From Halalkalibacter alkaliphilus (GTDB lineage Bacteria; Bacillota; Bacilli; Bacillales; Bacillaceae_D), in NCBI RefSeq assembly GCF_023555415.1, contig NZ_JAKRYL010000004.1, positions 186,001 to 250,000 on the forward strand: a stretch of 64,000 bases of DNA, written 5' to 3'. Position 1 is the first letter of the stretch, and each line of letters begins with the position of its first letter. Below the pieces are notes generated by a model that saw only the letters and a list, made by a program, of their open reading frames with translations, made no database searches and had not been told where the DNA came from. The position numbers and the translations under genes are program-made. Shown piece after piece: positions 19,303-26,194 of this stretch.

Positions 19303-19497
19303 ATGGATCAACAAGATGTGTTATCGATTTTAAACCAGTTACGTAATCAAGAATTGAAATCGTATAGAGTGTCGAAAGAGGACTTTAATGCTTTTCGTAC
19401 AATATTACTTAAACAAGAGGATGCAATTGATTTTCGAGGAAATGCTCAACATGGCGGGGAAACCATTTATACTTACGAACCCGGTTGGACGAAATAA
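19303..19497 (+). CDS. Conserved-looking small protein, unknown
   Basis: A 64-residue soluble protein, MDQQDVLSILNQLRNQELKS...RVSKEDFNAF...GGETIYTYEPGWTK. It is helical at the N-terminus with a short C-terminal Gly/Tyr-rich end. AAGAGGATGATGAAAG precedes the ATG. It lies 67 bases after the kinase and in the same direction, so co-transcription is possible. I do not recognise it. Confidence 0.55.
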   Translation: MDQQDVLSILNQLRNQELKSYRVSKEDFNAFRTILLKQEDAIDFRGNAQHGGETIYTYEPGWTK

Positions 19498-19543
19498 GTA
19501 ACTGTGTTAATTTTGTCAGCTACATACAGAATAAATAAGATCT

Positions 19544-19583
19544 AAAGAAAGTATCTGTTATTAATAATAGGTGCTTTCTTTTT
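19544..19583 (+). terminator. Imperfect terminator hairpin
   Basis: AAAGAAAGTATC pairs with GGTGCTTTCTTT with one mismatch, followed by TTT. It ends the kinase / small-protein unit. Confidence 0.6.
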
Positions 19584-19613
19584 ATCCATTTTTTTATGAA
19601 AGAGGTAGGCAAT

Positions 19614-19775
19614 ATGTCTTGTATAAGTAATGGGGGGCATATGCCTAAAAAATACAATGGTCCAAATTTTCAGATTTTAATTACACTTGTACAAATTCTT
19701 AATTTTGACAAGGAGATGATCAAACTAAGTAGAATATTTTATAGTTGCAAAAAATACATATGGAGGAATTTATGA
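19614..19775 (+). CDS. Possible 53-residue upstream ORF overlapping the PAP2 start
   Basis: The ATG at 19614 follows AGAGGTAGG with 5-base spacing, and the frame runs 53 codons to a TGA that overlaps the ATG of the next gene (ATGA). The product (MSCISNGGHMPKKYNGPNFQ at its N-terminus) matches nothing I know. The overlap is what a coupled or regulatory upstream ORF would look like, but composition is AT-rich and unremarkable, so it may be spurious. Confidence 0.25.
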   Translation: MSCISNGGHMPKKYNGPNFQILITLVQILNFDKEMIKLSRIFYSCKKYIWRNL

Positions 19776-20677
19776 GTCAGACGGAATTTTTAATCAATAT
19801 TACCCAGCACCAACAACCTTTCTTTAATGCGTTAGCAGCTCTTTTTACCTTTTTGGGAAATGAAGAGTTTTACTTTTTAATTGTGCCATTGGTTTATTGG
19901 TGTATTGCAAAACAGGCAGGATTTAGACTTTTTTACATTTTTTTATTATCGGTTACTATTAATGCTTTCTTGAAAATTACTTATGCTATCGAGCGTCCGA
20001 TCGGAACGGAAGGAATCAATTCGCTGTATATAGAATCAGCGGAAGTAGGGAGTCATTATCCTTATGATTCTTTTCCTAGCGGTCATGCACAAGGTTCCAC
20101 AACACTTTGGGGCTATTTAGCGTATTTACTAGCCAAACCTTTATTTTGGGTATTTTCGATCATTCTTATTTTGTGTATTTCATTTTCTCGACTATACACA
20201 GGGCTTCATTGGCCGGCTGATGTGGTAATAGGTATTTTAGTAGCAGTTATTATTTTAATTATTTCTATACGATTACAAGATAAAATCTCGCAGCTATCAC
20301 AGAAAGTAAAATGGACGTTAGCAATTGTTACGCCACTACTTATTGTTGCTATTTTCCCAGAAGTAGAAGGCGTGAAATATGCAGGCTTCTTGTTAGGAGC
20401 AGGGATTGGATATTTATTTGAAGATAAAAAAGTTAGAATGATAATTTCAAAGAAGGTATGGAGAAAGACAGCTGCCTATGCGGTTGGACTTGTAGGTTTA
20501 TTTGCCCTTCAAGTTGGGCTAAAGGTGTTGCTTCCTGAAATGTTAGTTTTTGATTTTATACGTTATGGATGCATTGGTTTATGGGGACTACTCGGAGCAC
20601 CTTACGTATTTGTAAAATTACATATCTATAAGAAAGATTTTGAAGCGACAATTCCGAGTGAACATTTATCAGTCTAA
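19772..20677 (+). CDS. PAP2-family membrane phosphatase (long form)
   Basis: A 301-residue membrane protein of the PAP2/PgpB lipid-phosphatase superfamily. The three catalytic motifs are present: KITYAIERP, FPSGHAQGS and SRLYTGLHWPADVV. Extra C-terminal helices (about 180-290) make it longer than the 200-220 residue bacterial type. The likely substrate is a lipid phosphate such as undecaprenyl pyrophosphate or phosphatidylglycerophosphate; which one cannot be read from sequence. The ATG at 19772 has GGAGG upstream; nine earlier in-frame codons starting at TTG 19745 have no site. A strong terminator follows. Confidence 0.85.
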   Translation: MSQTEFLINITQHQQPFFNALAALFTFLGNEEFYFLIVPLVYWCIAKQAGFRLFYIFLLSVTINAFLKITYAIERPIGTEGINSLYIESAEVGSHYPYDSFPSGHAQGSTTLWGYLAYLLAKPLFWVFSIILILCISFSRLYTGLHWPADVVIGILVAVIILIISIRLQDKISQLSQKVKWTLAIVTPLLIVAIFPEVEGVKYAGFLLGAGIGYLFEDKKVRMIISKKVWRKTAAYAVGLVGLFALQVGLKVLLPEMLVFDFIRYGCIGLWGLLGAPYVFVKLHIYKKDFEATIPSEHLSV

Positions 20678-20736
20678 TAACTAGAATCCAGCTCTATTTT
20701 TGTTTTCAATTAAGTTTACAAATTGATCTTAATAAT

Positions 20737-20778
20737 GAGGAGTCCCAAAACATAATGCTAACTTTGGGGCTCCTCTTA
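20737..20778 (+). terminator. Terminator of the PAP2 gene
   Basis: GAGGAGTCCCAAA pairs with TTTGGGGCTCCTC (one G-T) and is followed by TT. Confidence 0.75.
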
Positions 20779-20885
20779 GTCATTTAAGGATCAATGGATT
20801 TCATAAAAAATTATTTTATTAGAAGATGCGCCGTTTGAGAATTGATCGCATAGTATGTAGCATCACAAAGAACGGAGCGATGAAA

Positions 20886-21098
20886 ATGGCAACCAAGAAT
20901 AAAAAGAAAAAAGCAGCCCCGAAAATTACAGCAGCAGAAAAATATCAATATACGATGAAAATAGTTACATCAGCAACTTGTCTAGCTTGTAAACAACAAT
21001 GCACAAGGGGATTACGGTATATAGATAAAATGAGCAAACCTGGGAATATAGGAAAAGGTGTTGCCTGTCATTTAACAAAAGGCAGAGCTTTTAAATAA
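20886..21098 (+). CDS. Small basic Cys-containing protein, unknown
   Basis: A 70-residue basic protein. A Lys-rich N-terminus (MATKNKKKKAAPKITAAEKY) is followed by a segment with CLACKQQC and a later CH (GVACHLTKG). Cys-X2-Cys-X3-Cys plus Cys-His could bind zinc. The ATG at 20886 follows GGAG with 8-base spacing; the open frame extends 20 codons upstream without a ribosome site. A terminator follows, so it is a single-gene unit. I do not recognise the family. Confidence 0.6.
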   Translation: MATKNKKKKAAPKITAAEKYQYTMKIVTSATCLACKQQCTRGLRYIDKMSKPGNIGKGVACHLTKGRAFK

Positions 21099-21115
21099 AA
21101 AAATATAAAAATATG

Positions 21116-21150
21116 AAGAGAGGGGATCTGTCAAGAGATTCCCTCTTTTA
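21116..21150 (+). terminator. Terminator after the 20886 gene
   Basis: AAGAGAGGGGATCT pairs imperfectly with AGAGATTCCCTCTTTT around GTCA. Confidence 0.75.
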
Positions 21151-21263
21151 TTTGAATAGATTACATAAAAGGTGAAAAAAAAATGAATTTAGTAGTATAA
21201 CGTTGAAATTATTGGTGAGAATGTTATAGGTTAGTAGAGAATATGAAAATGAGGTGAATTTAG

Positions 21264-22007
21264 GTGCGAAAAACAACAGGAATTGTAGCACTAATTGTTT
21301 TATTTTTAATCCTAACTGCTTGTGGGCAGACAGAAGAGGAACAAGGAAGTGCTGAACTCGTTGATGAACTTACGGTCATAGAAGTGGAATTAGATATTCC
21401 TGAATTTGCAGAAATTGGCGAAGCCGTTACGTTTAACAGCATTGTAACTCATGGTGATGACTTAGTTGAAGATGCAAATGAGGTAATTTATGAAATTTGG
21501 CTGGAAGGTCAAAAGGAAGCTAGTATTATGGTAGAAGCAGATGCTCAAGAAGGGCATATTTACTCATTAAATTATACGTTTGAAGAGGCAGGAGTGTATC
21601 ATGTCCAAACACATGTGACAGCACGTGGAATGCATCGAATGCCAACTGAACAAATTCAAGTTGGCGAAGAAGAAATATCAGCTGATCATAGTCATAGCCA
21701 TGAGCTGCATGATGATAACCATGCTCACCATCACCATCACTATGACGTCGATATCGATACAGAGTTAAAAAGTGATCGACTAGTTGTTCAAATTGTAGTG
21801 GAAGGTGACAAGTATGAATCAGGTAATGTAACATTTGAAATGTGGCAAGAGGAAGCCGAACAAAGAGACTGGTTAGATTTAATTGAGGTCGGCAATGGAG
21901 TGTACGAGCTTCGTGATATAGAAGAGTTGTCAGGTCAATACTCTGTCATCGTCCATATTCAAGATGAAGAATTACATGAACATGTTGATATGACGTTAGA
22001 CTTTTAA
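21264..22007 (+). CDS. Lipoprotein with two YtkA-like domains and a His-rich linker
   Basis: A 247-residue exported lipoprotein: the signal helix ends in lipobox LTAC (lipidated Cys20). Two similar beta-rich modules (about 36-134 and 160-247) resemble YtkA/FixH-type domains: IPEFAEIGEAVTF, YTFEEAGVYHVQTHV, then YDVDIDTELKSDRL and LSGQYSVIVHIQDEELHEHV. They flank a linker at 142-159 rich in His (SHSHELHDD, HAHHHHHYD). YtkA-like domains occur near copper and cytochrome oxidase assembly genes in other bacteria; metal binding by the linker is an inference. GAGGTG precedes the start. Confidence 0.65.
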   Translation: MRKTTGIVALIVLFLILTACGQTEEEQGSAELVDELTVIEVELDIPEFAEIGEAVTFNSIVTHGDDLVEDANEVIYEIWLEGQKEASIMVEADAQEGHIYSLNYTFEEAGVYHVQTHVTARGMHRMPTEQIQVGEEEISADHSHSHELHDDNHAHHHHHYDVDIDTELKSDRLVVQIVVEGDKYESGNVTFEMWQEEAEQRDWLDLIEVGNGVYELRDIEELSGQYSVIVHIQDEELHEHVDMTLDF

Positions 22008-22012
22008 AGTAA

Positions 22013-22050
22013 AAGAAGACACGGGTGTATGTTGATCCGCGTCTTCTTTA
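22013..22050. terminator. Convergent terminator
   Basis: AAAGAAGACACGG pairs with CCGCGTCTTCTTT around a 12-base loop; it ends the lipoprotein gene and, from the other side, the 22065 gene. Confidence 0.8.
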
Positions 22051-22064
22051 CTTAATACAGATGC

Positions 22065-22262
22065 TTAAGCAGAATTTCGTTTTAATCTTTTAACCTTTAA
22101 GGCTTTGATCTTGGAAATGTTTAAGACAAAATTATCGTCGGTTACAATACAATCTTCACCGTTAATCTTGAGCCGGTACATATCCTTTCTCACATCTGAC
22201 TTAGTAGTGAAATTAACTTGCTGTCCGCTATGAAACTCAACGGATACTTGAAATTTTTTCAT
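22065..22262 (-). CDS. Small soluble protein, unknown
   Basis: A 65-residue, mostly beta-predicted protein: MKKFQVSVEFHSGQQVNF...DMYRLKINGEDCIVTDDNFVL...SKIKALKVKRLKRNSA. AAGGAG precedes the ATG with normal spacing. It is convergent with the lipoprotein gene. I do not recognise the family; the alternating hydrophobic pattern suggests a compact beta fold. Confidence 0.55.
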   Translation of the reverse strand: MKKFQVSVEFHSGQQVNFTTKSDVRKDMYRLKINGEDCIVTDDNFVLNISKIKALKVKRLKRNSA

Positions 22263-22362
22263 ACTAATCAGCTCCTTAAAGATATTATATCACGTTTCCG
22301 TATAAATCTATAATTCCCCTCTGTTTTAGAGGAGCTGTTAACGGTATAATTCTTAATAAAAA

Positions 22363-22530
22363 GAAAAAAAGACATGTTTTTTAGAGGACACTGAAAAGGA
22401 ATGGCTCGCTCTCGCCAGTTCCTCTATGCAAAGTGCGCAGCTATCACACTTAATCGAGGCACTGAGGAGGGGGCCTTTTCGGTGACTTCATTTTTTAAAA
22501 CGTGTCTTCTTTTAATATGTCAGGTCTTAG
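22363..22530. repeat. Long imperfect inverted repeat, about 165 bp
   Basis: CACTGAAAAGG (22389-22399) pairs with CCTTTTCGGTG (22474-22484). Further out, GACATGTTTTTT on the left pairs loosely with TTTTAAAACGTGTC on the right, giving a long interrupted stem with a GC-richer 75-base centre. A small open frame runs through it but has no ribosome site. The inner CACTGAAAAGG arm also occurs in the hairpin at 36146-36190. It may be a decayed MITE or a structured RNA. The rest of the 22263-22754 gap shows nothing I can name. Confidence 0.5.
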
Positions 22531-22754
22531 TTTATTGTATGGGATTGGACGCTCGAATATTATTATTAATCTTATTTTTCAATATTATTTTTGTTCATAT
22601 GAGAAACGTATGTCTGGAAATAAATAAAAAAAACTATATCATTAATTGAAAACGCTTGCAATATTTTCCCTTTTCACTATAATAAGGTGTACAAGGTATG
22701 TCGAAACAAAGTAACAAGAAATCTCCAATGATACTAAAAGGGAGTGACGTTTTT

Positions 22755-22886
22755 ATGGTAACTTTAAAAGAATTAAGAGAAGAGTTTGAAGAAAAGTTAA
22801 ATAGACAACTCACAACGGAAGAAATTGAAATACTTCATTTCATGATTGATTCACAATACCACAGAACGAATGAGGCTTTGGCTTAA
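22755..22886 (+). CDS. Small acidic helical protein, unknown
   Basis: A 43-residue protein, MVTLKELREEFEEKLNRQLT followed by TEEIEILHFMIDSQYHRTNEAL. The ATG at 22755 follows AAAAGGGAGTGA. It is charged and helical without a membrane segment. An in-frame upstream ATG at 22698 lacks a convincing site. It is probably a real single-gene unit; the function is unknown. Confidence 0.5.
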   Translation: MVTLKELREEFEEKLNRQLTTEEIEILHFMIDSQYHRTNEALA

Positions 22887-23127
22887 TATAAATACAATCT
22901 TCTAACCCTATTAATCTATTATGAATTTAATTGTTAGGGCGTTTTGCTTTTTAAAAATCTTCCTTGATATCATCTTTCCTACTTCGATTACATATAACTT
23001 CACTACTTTATTAAAGCCCGAAAAAACTTTATCAAACTTCCCTTGATTAAAAAGTTACAAAACTATATACACATGATAGTGAATATACAGCATATTATGT
23101 GATAGAAAGAAAAAAGGGGAGGACATT

Positions 23128-23214
23128 ATGTTACTTGATTTTCTAAAGGCACGGTCGTTAGTAGTCGGTGGAGTACTTGGGAGTATAATTGGACTCATCG
23201 GTATTATAGTATGA
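23128..23214 (+). CDS. 28-residue hydrophobic membrane peptide
   Basis: A strong AAAAGGGGAGG site precedes an ATG at 23128, and the frame encodes MLLDFLKARSLVVGGVLGSI and then IGLIGIIV. A short amphipathic head is followed by one Gly-rich membrane helix. It stands alone between two unrelated small genes. Such peptides in Bacillus include toxin-like or membrane-regulator peptides, but no antitoxin RNA was recognised here. The role is unknown. Confidence 0.5.
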   Translation: MLLDFLKARSLVVGGVLGSIIGLIGIIV

Positions 23215-23296
23215 TTACACCTTCTTTACTAATATGAGTCTATTCAATAAGATTACTAAAAGCTTAGCTGGTAAATGAATGTATACTATGTAGAAT

Positions 23297-23324
23297 CTCC
23301 AGCATTAAATCTCCAATGCTGGAG
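23297..23324. terminator. Hairpin without clear T tract
   Basis: CTCCAGCATT pairs perfectly with AATGCTGGAG around AAATCTCC, just downstream of the 23333 gene on the - strand and of the 28-residue peptide on the + strand. Confidence 0.55.
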
Positions 23325-23332
23325 AGCCATAT

Positions 23333-23497
23333 TTATAGCCAATAATCCATTTCCTTAACATTGTCGCTATATTGTTGTCTTATTAATAACTCTTCTTGCT
23401 TCATTTCTTCATAAGCCTTTTCTTCAGATTCGGAAGATCCATATTGAAGTACATAATCACCATTTCTTAAGGTGGCTGTAATTTTCCAATGTACCAT
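23333..23497 (-). CDS. Small soluble protein, unknown
   Basis: A 54-residue protein: MVHWKITATLRNGDYVLQYG, then SSESEEKAYEEMKQEELLIR and a C-terminal YSDNVKEMDYWL. Its short beta hairpin followed by a helix resembles many small Bacillus proteins with a WKIxxxLxxG opening. It has a very good ribosome site (GGAGGGAA) and a hairpin downstream. The function is unknown. Confidence 0.6.
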   Translation of the reverse strand: MVHWKITATLRNGDYVLQYGSSESEEKAYEEMKQEELLIRQQYSDNVKEMDYWL

Positions 23498-23616
23498 TAA
23501 GATTCCCTCCTGGTAAGTAATTTCACAAAATTATATTCAGTGACATTGCCTTTTATTAAAAGGAAAATAACTTAATTTTAAGAATTAACAATTATGACTA
23601 TTGAACGGCAAGTAAA

Positions 23617-23982
23617 TTATGCTCGACTCTTAAATCCATCTAATCGAAAAGGACTATACGTATCAATGTAGTGCGCCATGATAGCCCCAGCGGCTGGAAA
23701 CTGTTTTCTAAATTCTCTACAAGCATTCACTCTATAATCATTTAGATGAGTAATAACAGGGTCATATTTGACGAGCACTTCTGACATGACGGAAAGCGAT
23801 ATAAAATGTTCTTTTTTTTGTTCGTCGAATCCTGATTCTTTAATACGAATTTCAGTTACTCTAACGGTGTTGCTACAATAATTTTTTATAACACTCTTGC
23901 GCCTCGTAAGGGTCTCACTACATGCGTTCTCTGGAGCGTATAAGTAAATATTTGCTTCACAATAAGCTTTTCCTCTATACAA
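23617..23982 (-). CDS. Hypothetical protein, 121 residues
   Basis: The frame begins with TTG at 23982, seven bases after AAGGGGG. The product (MYRGKAYCEANIYLYAPENA...SVMSEVLVKYDPVITHLND...FPAAGAIMAHYIDTYSPFRL) is soluble, mixed alpha/beta, with three Cys in the first half. It is transcribed away from the methionine gamma-lyase gene. I do not recognise it. Confidence 0.5.
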   Translation of the reverse strand: MYRGKAYCEANIYLYAPENACSETLTRRKSVIKNYCSNTVRVTEIRIKESGFDEQKKEHFISLSVMSEVLVKYDPVITHLNDYRVNACREFRKQFPAAGAIMAHYIDTYSPFRLDGFKSRA

Positions 23983-24221
23983 GTAAAAACCCCCTTGTCT
24001 ACCTTAAGCCACTAAAATAGTGTGATTACCTTTTAAAAGTATAGTCATTATAATAAACACTTATTTTAGCAGATTACATCAATTCTACCAATCTCAAATA
24101 AAGAATTGTTTTCTTAAAAACAAGTTAAAGTTTCTTCGTTTTTCGGAACAAAGCAAGCTGTTGTTAAATAACATAAATAAAGCGTTTCCTCAGGATTTCA
24201 AGCTAAATAAGGAGGATAATG

Positions 24222-25409
24222 ATGAATAAGAATAAGAATTATCATTTTGAAACGAAAGTTGTTCACTCTGGGTATGATGCAAAACAACATTTAGACAGTT
24301 TAACAACACCAATTTATCAGACATCAGCATTTATGTTTCCTTCTATGGAAAAAGGGGCCAAACGATTTGCAGGACAAGAACCTGGGTATATTTATTCACG
24401 GATTTCTAATCCAACGGTTTCAGTCCTTGAAGAACGTATAGCGCAACTAGAAGAAGGGGAGGCAGCACTAGCATTTGGCTCTGGTATGGCAGCAGTCTCA
24501 TCAGCATTAATTGGAATCACAAAAGCAAATGATCATATCCTTTGTTCAAAAGGAGTGTATGGTTGTACATTTGGCTTGTTGCAGCTTCTAGACGAAAAAT
24601 ATAATATCCATTCTACTTTCTCTAACCTTTCATCCGCAGAAGAAATCAATAATAGTATACAAGAAAACACAACTTGTATTTATGTTGAAACTCCGATAAA
24701 TCCAACGATGAAAGTTGTTGACTTGGAGTTAGTAGTATCCATTGCAAAGAAAAGAGGTATCAAAGTTGTAGTTGATAATACATTTTCTACTCCTTATTTA
24801 CAGAAACCTTTGCAACTAGGGTGTGACCTAGTTGTTCATAGTGCAACGAAATTTATTGGTGGTCATGGGGATGTAGTTGCTGGTTTGATGGCGGGGGAGA
24901 CTAAGTTGATAGAATATTTAAGGAAAACAACTCAAAAAGATATCGGAGGTGTTCTTTCTCCGTTTGATGCATGGTTGTTACTCCGAGGGTTAAAAACACT
25001 AGCTGTACGGATGGATCGACACTGTGAAAATGCAAAAAAGTTGGCCACTAAATTGAAAGCGCATCCAAAAATAAAGTCAGTGTACTATCCTGGAGATGAT
25101 GATCACCCTGATTCACATATAATAAAAAAGCAAATGAAACAAGGAGGAGGTCTTCTTTCTTTTGAGATAAAAGGAACATATGAAGATGCAGTCAACGTAG
25201 TTAATCAGCTCCAGCTTATTCCTATTGCAGTCAGTCTTGGAGATGCTGAAACGCTTATCCAACATCCGGCATCAATGACTCATGCCGTCATCCCAGTTGA
25301 AGAAAGATTGCGAATGGGTATCTCCAATGAGCTTCTTCGTTTATCGGTAGGGCTAGAAGCGTGGGAAGATTTATGGGAGGATTTAAATCAGGCATTAGAC
25401 TTAGTTTAA
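24222..25409 (+). CDS. Methionine gamma-lyase / Cys-Met metabolism PLP enzyme
   Basis: A 395-residue member of the trans-sulfuration PLP family. PLP residues: YIYSRISNPT, ALAFGSGMAA, the aspartate in VVVDNTFSTP and the Schiff-base Lys in VHSATKFIGGHGD. The segment VYGCTFGLLQL contains the Cys at the position characteristic of methionine gamma-lyase, which splits methionine into methanethiol, 2-oxobutyrate and ammonia. Cystathionine gamma-lyase or homocysteine desulfhydrase activity cannot be excluded. Two ATG codons follow GGAGG; the second (24222) has better spacing. No SAM or T-box riboswitch was seen upstream. A terminator follows. Confidence 0.8.
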   Translation: MNKNKNYHFETKVVHSGYDAKQHLDSLTTPIYQTSAFMFPSMEKGAKRFAGQEPGYIYSRISNPTVSVLEERIAQLEEGEAALAFGSGMAAVSSALIGITKANDHILCSKGVYGCTFGLLQLLDEKYNIHSTFSNLSSAEEINNSIQENTTCIYVETPINPTMKVVDLELVVSIAKKRGIKVVVDNTFSTPYLQKPLQLGCDLVVHSATKFIGGHGDVVAGLMAGETKLIEYLRKTTQKDIGGVLSPFDAWLLLRGLKTLAVRMDRHCENAKKLATKLKAHPKIKSVYYPGDDDHPDSHIIKKQMKQGGGLLSFEIKGTYEDAVNVVNQLQLIPIAVSLGDAETLIQHPASMTHAVIPVEERLRMGISNELLRLSVGLEAWEDLWEDLNQALDLV

Positions 25410-25411
25410 TC

Positions 25412-25452
25412 AGATTCCTATAGGGTCAATTGATCTTATAGGAATCTTTTTA
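25412..25452 (+). terminator. Terminator of the PLP lyase gene
   Basis: AGATTCCTATA pairs perfectly with TATAGGAATCT, then TTTT; it may also serve the convergent gene. Confidence 0.85.
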
Positions 25453-25466
25453 CATATTAAAAATTT

Positions 25467-25907
25467 TCAATAATTGGAATTGGAACGATTTTGTTGCTGT
25501 TCTCGTTCTTCAATAATATCCTCTATAATCTTTGAGTGTACGGTTGCCCACGATCGTTCTCGGAAGTGAATACTAACACTAATTGTAACGGCTGTTAAAT
25601 AAATAAAGACAAACAGTAACCAGAGGTACCCATCATCGTTCTTAAAGAACTCTTGTACCTGATTACCAAATATAAAGAGCACCCAAGGTATAGCGGTTAC
25701 TAAAATCGGAATTAATCCAGAACCGCTTTTTTCTTTTAAAATCCAATAATGAATATTTCCAAGTGTCCGAGTTTCGATTACTTGGTAAAAATGTCTTATT
25801 TCCTTTAATTCTTGAAGTTCTTTCGATTCCTCAGGTTTAAAGCCTTTTCGATAGTTCTTTTTTATTTTCAAATAAAATTTATGTGCGTCCCCGCGAAAAG
25901 AAACCAT
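25467..25907 (-). CDS. YpbF-like membrane protein (DUF2663)
   Basis: A 146-residue protein with two adjacent membrane helices (GLIPILVTAIPWVLFIF and LWLLFVFIYLTAVTISVSI) between charged, helical ends. The length and the N-terminal KNYRKGFKPEESKEL and C-terminal KIIEDIIEEREQQQNR pattern fit DUF2663 as in B. subtilis YpbF. The function is unknown. The start was moved to the internal ATG behind TTGGAGGGA. The match is by recollection of the family, so moderate confidence. Confidence 0.5.
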   Translation of the reverse strand: MVSFRGDAHKFYLKIKKNYRKGFKPEESKELQELKEIRHFYQVIETRTLGNIHYWILKEKSGSGLIPILVTAIPWVLFIFGNQVQEFFKNDDGYLWLLFVFIYLTAVTISVSIHFRERSWATVHSKIIEDIIEEREQQQNRSNSNY

Positions 25908-25997
25908 AAATCCCTCCAACTTCTCCATGCTATGATCAAAAGTGATATCATCCTTAGCCTTGACAGCTTATTAGTCAGATAAACGAAATATTTATAC

Positions 25998-26089
25998 TTC
26001 ATGTTCAGTTCATATTAGATTGGTACGATCAATCATTAGAGAGTTATATATAACATGTAAGTTCATAAATTAGTTCATATTCAGTTCAT
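25998..26089. promoter_or_regulatory. Array of in-phase TTCAT direct repeats upstream of the RND operon
   Basis: TTCAT occurs at 25998, 26009, 26062, 26074 and 26085. Within each group the spacing is 11 or 12 bases, one helical turn; four of the five copies are preceded by G or A-G (GTTCAT). This is the layout bound by OmpR-family response regulators. It lies 106-197 bases upstream of the adaptor start. Confidence 0.5.
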
Positions 26090-26194
26090 TTAATAATGAT
26101 AGAATGTTACTTGGATCATTTATTCACAACTTAAATAGGTGAAAAGGCTTATTCTAAAGGTATAAAGATTTTAATTAATTGGAGGGCAATTTGC

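Noticed and set aside
22401-22649. 82-codon + strand frame
   Set aside because: No ribosome site, starts inside the inverted repeat, and the protein has mixed, unconvincing composition.
23101-23330. Type I toxin-antitoxin with the 28-residue peptide
   Set aside because: No antisense promoter-terminator pair overlapping the peptide gene could be supported.
24001-24221. SAM or T-box riboswitch before the methionine gamma-lyase
   Set aside because: No S-box core, no T-box sequence and no terminator hairpin in the leader.
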